Shown here in pieces: positions 58,894-64,000 of a stretch of DNA of 64,000 nucleotides (the first letter of the stretch is position 1; the number at the start of each line of letters is the position of its first letter). Origin of the DNA: Gemmatimonadales bacterium (lineage in GTDB: Bacteria > Gemmatimonadota > Gemmatimonadetes > Gemmatimonadales > JACORV01). The DNA lies in contig DATJUT010000015.1 in the NCBI GenBank assembly GCA_035502185.1, positions 1 to 64,000 on the forward strand. Reading direction: 5' to 3'. Below the pieces are notes generated by a model. It was not told where the DNA came from and searched no databases. It saw nothing but the letters and a program-made list of their open reading frames with translations. Position numbers and translations under genes: made by a program.

Positions 58894-61800
58894 AGCGCAC
58901 CCTCGCGGTGGCCCTGCTCGTGCTCGGCGCCGTCGTCCTCCGGCCGGCGGACGGCCGGGCGCAGTACTTCGGCCAGAACAAGGTCCAGTACGGCAGCTTC
59001 CACTGGCAGGTCATCGCGACCCAGCACTTCGACGTCTACTTCTACGGGCGCGAGCGCGCCGCCGCGCTGGACGGCGCCCGGATGGCCGAGCGCGCCTACG
59101 CCCGGCTGTCGCGCATCCTCCAGCAGCAGTGGATCGAGCGCAAGCCGCTGCTCCTGTACGCCTCCTCGTCCGACTTCCAGCAGACCAATGCCACCGAGGG
59201 CGACGTCGGCGAAGGCACGGGCGGCTTCACGGAGCCCTACAAGCACCGGATGGTCGTGCCGTTCACGGGCTCGTACGCGGACTTCGCGCACGTGCTGCAG
59301 CACGAGATGGTGCACGCGTTCCAGTTCGACGTGTTCAGCCACGGGCACCCCGGCGCCGGGCTCCAGGCGCTCGGCCAGATCAACCCGCCGCTGTGGTTCA
59401 TGGAGGGAATGGCCGAGTACCTCTCGATCGGCCCGGTGGATCCGCACACCGCGATGTGGCTCCGGGACGCGGCGGTCGAGGGCAACCTCCCGACCATCGA
59501 GCAGCTGACCTACGACCCGCGCATCTTCCCGTACCGGTTCGGCCACTCCATCTGGGCGTACATCGGCCAGCGCTGGGGCGACGAGGCCATCGGCGCCATC
59601 CTCCACGGCGTGATGTCCGGCGGCATCGACAAGGCGTTCCGGCGGGTGCTGGGCGAGTCGCTGGAGCAGTTCTCCGAGGACTGGCGCGACGCGGTCCAGA
59701 CCATGTACCTGCCGCAGCTCGCCGATCACCAGCGCGCGCGGCACTTCGCGCGGGCGCTGCTGACCGAGAAGACGGCGAAGGGCTCCCTCCACGTCTCGCC
59801 GCAGATCTCGCCCGACGGCCGCGAGGTGGCCTACCTGTCGGAGCGCGACTTCTTCTTCGTGGACCTGTACCTCGCCGACGCCGATTCCGGACGCGTCCTG
59901 CGGCGCCTGGTGCGCTCGTCCATCAACCCCAACTTCGAGACCCTGCGGTTCATCAACTCCACCGGGGCCTGGTCGCCCGACGGCACCGAGTACGCGTTCG
60001 CCGCCAAGAGCGGCGGGCAGGACAACCTGGTCGTGCTCGACGTGCCGCACGACCGCATCGTGGGGCAGTACCGCCTCGACGTGGACGGGATCACCGACCC
60101 GACCTGGTCGCCCGACGGCAAGCAGATCGCCTTCACCGGCTACGACGGCGGCTGGTCCGACCTGTACGTCGTGGACGCGGACGGCCAGAACCTGCGGCGC
60201 CTGACCGCCGACCGGTTTGCCGACCTGATGCCGTCCTGGTCGCCCGACGGCCGTGCCATCGCCTTCACGACCGACCGGGGGCCGGACACCGACTTCGGCA
60301 TCCTCCGCTTCGGCAACCTGCGGATCGGGCTGTACTACCTCGACGGCGATTCGATCCGCGTGCTCCCGGGCATGGACCGGGGCAAGAACATCAATCCGGT
60401 CTGGGCGCCCGACGGCCGCTCGCTCGCGTTCGTCTCCGACCGGTCCGGGATCGACAACGTCTTCTTGTACGACCTGGGGGACGGGGCCCTCTACCAGCTG
60501 ACCAACGCCTACACCGGCATCACGGGGATCACCGATCTCTCGCCCGCCATCTCGTGGGCGAGCGGCGCCGACCGGATGCTCCTCACCTACTACCAGAACG
60601 GCGACTACGACGTCTACGCCATCGACAACCCGCGGTCCCTGAAGAAGGCGCCGTACCGAGAGCCCCAGCCCGACTGGATCGCCCTGGCGAACGCGAGCGC
60701 CCTGCCCCTGAGAAGCGACGTCGCCGTGGCCGAGGGCGCCCACCCGGCGCCGGTCAGCGACGCCGCGCTCGCCCGGCTGGGGGAGGCGCCGTCCGGAGCT
60801 CCCGCCCGGCCGGCCGAGCCTCCGACCGCCCCGAGCCCGCCGCCCGCCGGCGTCTCGACCTCGATCTACCGCTCGGGCGGCGAGTTCCGGCCCTCGGACG
60901 CGCGCCCGACGCGCGCCGACAGCGCCGCGGCCCAGCCCCTGTCGGTCGCCGCCCTGCTCGACAGTGCGACGCTCGCCCTGCCCGACACGGCCAGCTTCGG
61001 CCTGCACACCTACCGGGTGCGCTTCACGCCGGACTACGTGAGCCGGCCCACCATCGGCTACACGCGGGACAACTTCGGGCGGGGCGTCTTCGGCGGCACC
61101 GCGATCGAGCTGTCGGACATCCTCGGGAACCAGTCGCTCATCTTCTCCGGCGCCGTCAACGGACGGATCTCGGAGGCCCAGGTCCTCGCCGCGTACCTCG
61201 ACCAGGGCCACCGCGTGAACTACGATCTCGGCTTCCAGCAGCAGCCGCTGTACTACTACGTGAACTCCGCGTACACCGCGGGTGCCGGCCCCGGAGGCAC
61301 CGATCTGCTGAGTGAGCAGGTGCAGCGCCTGGTGCTCCGGAGCGCGTTCGCCGACGCCTACTACCCGTTGAACCGGTTCCGGCGCCTCGAATTCGGCCTG
61401 CGGTACACCAACGTCGGTCTTGCCACGCTGACCCTCGAGACGGCCGTCGATCCGAACACCGGGCAGGCGGTCGGGTACTCGGACAGCAGCAGCGAAGGCG
61501 GCAGCCTCAACCTGGTGCAGCCGTCGCTGGCGCTGGTCTACGACAACTCCCTGTTCGGCTACACCAGCCCCTTCTTCGGGCAGCGCTACCGGTTCGAGGT
61601 CTCGCCCGTCTTCGGGAACTGGCGCTACACCCAGCTCCTCGGCGACTACCGCCGCTACGACCTGATCAAGTACCCGTTCACCTTCGCCACCCGGCTGCTG
61701 ATGCTGGGCCGGTTCGGGCGCGACGGCGACCTGTTCCCGAACTACCTCGGCTCCACCGACCTGGTGCGCGGCTACACCTTCGGGTCGTACGACGCGTCCA

Positions 61801-62192
61801 TGTGCACGGCCTCGCGGGCCAGCATCCCCTCGGCGACCGGATGTCCGGAGGTCGACCAGCTGATCGGGTCGCGGATCGCCGTGTTCAACGCGGAGTTCCG
61901 CTTCCAGCTGGTGCGGAACCTCACCCTGGGGTTCCTGCCGGTCGGCTTCCCGCCCATCGAGGGCGCGCTGTGGTACGACGCGGGGATCGCCTGGAACAGC
62001 AACTCGTCCGTGCGCTGGTCGCGGCCGGCGGACGCCGACCCGAACGCCGTGCGGGTGCCGCTCACCAGCTATGGCGTGGGGCTCCGCGTGAACGTGCTGG
62101 GCATCGCGGTCGTTCGCGTGGATTACGCGATCCCGAACCAGCGGCCGGGTCACGGCGGCTACTGGATGCTCAGCCTCGGGCCGCCGTTCTAG
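58890..62192 (+). CDS. Metallopeptidase-propeller-outer-membrane-barrel protein
   Basis: 1100 residues from ATG 58890. Signal peptide (MKRTLAVALLVLGAVVL). N-terminal peptidase-MA-like domain with HEMVH (H138, E139, H142) and E172 and E176 in EGMAEYL. Then a TolB-type WD40/PD40 propeller with repeated SPDG blades (SPQISPDGREVAYLSERD, WSPDGKQIAFTGYDGG, SWSPDGRAIAFTTDRGPDTD, WAPDGRSLAFVSDR). The C-terminal 330 residues are a BamA/TamA-like barrel ending in PGHGGYWMLSLGPPF, the expected aromatic end. It probably sits in the outer membrane with its propeller in the periplasm or outside. ATGA overlap couples it to rsfS. Confidence 0.86.
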   Translation: MKRTLAVALLVLGAVVLRPADGRAQYFGQNKVQYGSFHWQVIATQHFDVYFYGRERAAALDGARMAERAYARLSRILQQQWIERKPLLLYASSSDFQQTNATEGDVGEGTGGFTEPYKHRMVVPFTGSYADFAHVLQHEMVHAFQFDVFSHGHPGAGLQALGQINPPLWFMEGMAEYLSIGPVDPHTAMWLRDAAVEGNLPTIEQLTYDPRIFPYRFGHSIWAYIGQRWGDEAIGAILHGVMSGGIDKAFRRVLGESLEQFSEDWRDAVQTMYLPQLADHQRARHFARALLTEKTAKGSLHVSPQISPDGREVAYLSERDFFFVDLYLADADSGRVLRRLVRSSINPNFETLRFINSTGAWSPDGTEYAFAAKSGGQDNLVVLDVPHDRIVGQYRLDVDGITDPTWSPDGKQIAFTGYDGGWSDLYVVDADGQNLRRLTADRFADLMPSWSPDGRAIAFTTDRGPDTDFGILRFGNLRIGLYYLDGDSIRVLPGMDRGKNINPVWAPDGRSLAFVSDRSGIDNVFLYDLGDGALYQLTNAYTGITGITDLSPAISWASGADRMLLTYYQNGDYDVYAIDNPRSLKKAPYREPQPDWIALANASALPLRSDVAVAEGAHPAPVSDAALARLGEAPSGAPARPAEPPTAPSPPPAGVSTSIYRSGGEFRPSDARPTRADSAAAQPLSVAALLDSATLALPDTASFGLHTYRVRFTPDYVSRPTIGYTRDNFGRGVFGGTAIELSDILGNQSLIFSGAVNGRISEAQVLAAYLDQGHRVNYDLGFQQQPLYYYVNSAYTAGAGPGGTDLLSEQVQRLVLRSAFADAYYPLNRFRRLEFGLRYTNVGLATLTLETAVDPNTGQAVGYSDSSSEGGSLNLVQPSLALVYDNSLFGYTSPFFGQRYRFEVSPVFGNWRYTQLLGDYRRYDLIKYPFTFATRLLMLGRFGRDGDLFPNYLGSTDLVRGYTFGSYDASMCTASRASIPSATGCPEVDQLIGSRIAVFNAEFRFQLVRNLTLGFLPVGFPPIEGALWYDAGIAWNSNSSVRWSRPADADPNAVRVPLTSYGVGLRVNVLGIAVVRVDYAIPNQRPGHGGYWMLSLGPPF

Positions 62193-62307
62193 CCGGCCCC
62201 CCGGGCGATCGGCCGCGGCGGGCCTCCCCCGCCCCGCGCGGCGCGGCCCCGGTCGAGGCCGGCGCAGCCATTGCCGCGCCGCCCCCGGCGACTAGTTTTG
62301 GTGTCTG

Positions 62308-63861
62308 TTGAAACGCTTTCTCTCGCTGATCCTGCTCGCGACGGCGTGCTCCGGCCGACAGTCCGGCGGCACCCCAGGCAACGAACCTTCGAGCCAGCAA
62401 CCGGCCGAGGGGCCGCGGGCCATCCCCATCGTCGCGGTCCGGCTGGCCGCGAGGGGCGGCCCGGTCCGCGTGTACAGCCTGCCGAGCCTCGCGCCCGCGG
62501 AGTGGCAGACCGGCGCGCGCACCTCGCCGGCCCGTGCGGCCATCGGGGTCGACGCCGCCGGGCGCCGGCTGCTCTACCGCGACAGCAGCGGCGCGATTGA
62601 CGCACTCGACCTGGTGGCGCTGCTGCAGAAGACCGTGGCCACGGGCGGCCGCTTCACCGCCCTCGCGACCGACGGCACGCTGCTCGTCGTCACCCCGGAC
62701 GGCGGCGTCGTGGAGTCGGAGCCCTGGGGAATCCAGCGCTGGCCCGCCACCGTCGGCGGCGGCGTGCGCGATGCGTTCGCCGGCCCCGATTCCAGGCTGA
62801 TCGTCGTCCGCAGGGACTCCCTGATCTCGCTCGCCCGCGACCCGGAGCCGCCGGTCGCGGTGCCGGTCCCCCGCACGGCGGCCGTGGCGGGGAGCCGCGA
62901 CGGCGACGCGATCGCGTTCGCCACGGACTCGGGCCTCGTGGTGGCGGAGGACCGCGACCAGTGGCATCCGTGGTTCGTGCGCCTCGCCGGCTCGCCGGTG
63001 GCCGCGGCGTTCGCCCCGTCGGGCTACCGGGTGTACGTCGCCCTCAAGGACAAGAGCGAGCTGGCCGTGGTGGACCGCTTCCAGCGCAAGGAGCGGCCGA
63101 CGATCCCGCTGCCTGGACCCGCGTCGGACCTGCGCATGGACCCGTGGGGCCGCGTGGTGATGGTCAGGCCGGCGGACCGGCCGGGCGACACCTGGGTTGT
63201 GGGCGTCGCCAGCGGTCGCGTCGCCGGGCGGTTGAGCACCCAGTGGTCCAGCGACCTGCCGACCGTGTCGGAGGGTGGCGTGCTCCTCTCGCGCGAGGGG
63301 CGGGCGGTGGTCGCGCACGACGTGCGCTCGCTCGACTCGCTGGGCGCGGTGGCCGACGGCGCCGGGGACCTCTGGTTCCTCGGGCGCTGGAAGCCCTCGT
63401 CCGCCATCGTCGCGGCGCGACAGGAGGCCCGACGGGCCGCCACGGAGCCGGCGGCGGCCGCGCCCGCCATCGCCGTGCGCCCCGCCCCGCCCGTCGCGGG
63501 CCCGCCCTCGGGTCCGGCTCCGAACGCTCCCGCCGCCTCCAGACCGGCCACGCCGGCGGCGGCGCCCGCGCCTGCCCCCGAGCAGGCGGAGCCCGGGGCG
63601 CCGGCGACGGGCGAGCGTGCCGCCGAGTTCTGGGTGCAGGTGTCCGCGTCGCAGAACGAGCGGCAGACCCGGGAGCTCGCGGCCGAGCTGGCGCGGGCCG
63701 GCTACGCCTCCCACGTCGCGAGTCCCCTGTCGCCGACGGAGAGCTGGAGGGTGCTGATCGGGCCGTATGGCACGCGCTCGTCCGCCGACTCGGCCGCCCG
63801 GACCCTCGGCCGGCCGTACTGGATCACCGGGCGGGGACCGGGAGGTCCCTCCGCGCCATGA
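62308..63861 (+). CDS. SPOR-domain lipoprotein
   Basis: 517 residues from a TTG at 62308 (no better start nearby). Lipobox LLATAC (C14). The body is a beta-propeller-like region (FTALATDGTLLVVTPDGG, VAGSRDGDAIAFATDSG, LGDLWFLG-like strands); a Pro/Ala linker (about 380-430) leads to a C-terminal SPOR domain (about 442-510, FWVQVSASQNERQTRELAAELARAGYASHV then RVLIGPYGTRSSADSAARTLG). SPOR binds denuded peptidoglycan at the septum, so a role in cell-wall or division is likely. It overlaps the next gene as ATGA. Confidence 0.88.
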   Translation: MKRFLSLILLATACSGRQSGGTPGNEPSSQQPAEGPRAIPIVAVRLAARGGPVRVYSLPSLAPAEWQTGARTSPARAAIGVDAAGRRLLYRDSSGAIDALDLVALLQKTVATGGRFTALATDGTLLVVTPDGGVVESEPWGIQRWPATVGGGVRDAFAGPDSRLIVVRRDSLISLARDPEPPVAVPVPRTAAVAGSRDGDAIAFATDSGLVVAEDRDQWHPWFVRLAGSPVAAAFAPSGYRVYVALKDKSELAVVDRFQRKERPTIPLPGPASDLRMDPWGRVVMVRPADRPGDTWVVGVASGRVAGRLSTQWSSDLPTVSEGGVLLSREGRAVVAHDVRSLDSLGAVADGAGDLWFLGRWKPSSAIVAARQEARRAATEPAAAAPAIAVRPAPPVAGPPSGPAPNAPAASRPATPAAAPAPAPEQAEPGAPATGERAAEFWVQVSASQNERQTRELAAELARAGYASHVASPLSPTESWRVLIGPYGTRSSADSAARTLGRPYWITGRGPGGPSAP

Positions 63862-64000
63862 GGCCGCCCGAGCAGGCCGCGCCCTTGGACCCCTGGAGCG
63901 CACCCGAGATCCCGCGCGACGCGGCCGTCGTCACGCTCGTCCCCGCCACCGACGACGTGGACCGCGCCGCGGAGGCGGCCTGGGAGTTCGCCCGCCGCGC
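63858..64000 (+). CDS. Partial protein, cut by right edge
   Basis: ATG 63858 overlaps the preceding TGA as ATGA, which supports the start and co-translation. Only 48 codons are visible: a short Pro-rich start, then VVTLVPATDDVDRAAEAAWEFARRA. The segment is too short to assign; the pattern could be the start of a nucleotide-binding domain or an enzyme that begins with a soluble alpha/beta unit. Confidence 0.5.
   Translation, partial: MRPPEQAAPLDPWSAPEIPRDAAVVTLVPATDDVDRAAEAAWEFARR

Noticed and set aside
58824-62153. Long antisense frame over the peptidase-propeller-barrel gene
   Set aside because: Plus-strand frame has signal peptide, HEMVH and barrel end; the antisense frame is a GC shadow.

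Overview
The window is very GC-rich, densely packed bacterial chromosome. No 16S gene is present, so placement is by gene content only. It combines DUF4159/DUF4175 proteins, an 'asparagine synthetase B'-like exported protein, a Ser/Thr kinase with TPRs coupled to a SARP-type regulator, many TTG/GTG starts, TolB-propeller/outer-membrane barrel fusions and several lipoproteins. This best fits a Gram-negative member of Gemmatimonadota or a close relative. It looks like core chromosome with one small scar of past integration.

Layout. 1-5 kb: a truncated gene and a TonB-like anchored protein downstream of a DapL/AspC-like aminotransferase, then a hybrid histidine kinase and an FAH-family enzyme. 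5-17 kb, minus strand: trxA, a DUF4388-like protein, rsmI, DUF4159, DUF4175, a TPR protein, an AsnB-like exported protein and a RadC/JAB-DinG fusion, mostly linked by 4-bp GTGA or similarly tight overlaps. 17-23.8 kb: methylmalonyl-CoA epimerase, pdxJ, an HPt-like protein lacking its histidine, a lysylphosphatidylglycerol-synthase-type membrane protein, ispE and hutH. 23.8-28.6 kb: a Ser/Thr kinase translationally coupled to a BTAD/SARP-AAA regulator. 28.6-32.7 kb: a trehalase fused to an alpha/beta-hydrolase, divergent from a B12-type radical SAM protein. 32.8-35.5 kb: tRNA-Gln(TTG), a small membrane protein and a ClC-type channel, closed by a 43-bp copy of the tRNA 3' half. 35.5-50.4 kb: secreted and envelope proteins, including an M1-like peptidase, DUF4136 lipoprotein, a Cys-less ketosynthase, a GNAT protein, a NicO-like permease and a GH18-deacetylase-GT2 fusion. 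50.5-64 kb: housekeeping genes: prs, rplY, pth, a CNT nucleoside transporter, rpsF-rpsR-DUF2232-rplI, a FakA-FakB-like fusion, rsfS, a metallopeptidase-propeller-barrel protein, a SPOR lipoprotein and a gene cut by the right edge.

Cross-cutting signals. (i) Three intergenic elements are built from runs of GTGAGAGG/GTGAGAAG-like units followed by their reverse complement; one forms the ribosome-binding region of the next gene and the C-terminal codons of the previous one. (ii) A nested TTGCCAG/CTGGCAA palindrome lies upstream of prs. (iii) At least seven gene junctions use a GTGA overlap, which suggests routine translational coupling. (iv) Two convergent pairs share a palindromic CTAG as stop codon on both strands. 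(v) Multi-domain fusions are unusually frequent. No single cassette is clearly a new system. The best candidates for new biology are the GTGAG element family, the RadC/JAB-DinG fusion inside the DUF4159/DUF4175 operon, the trehalase-hydrolase fusion and the tRNA-Gln scar.
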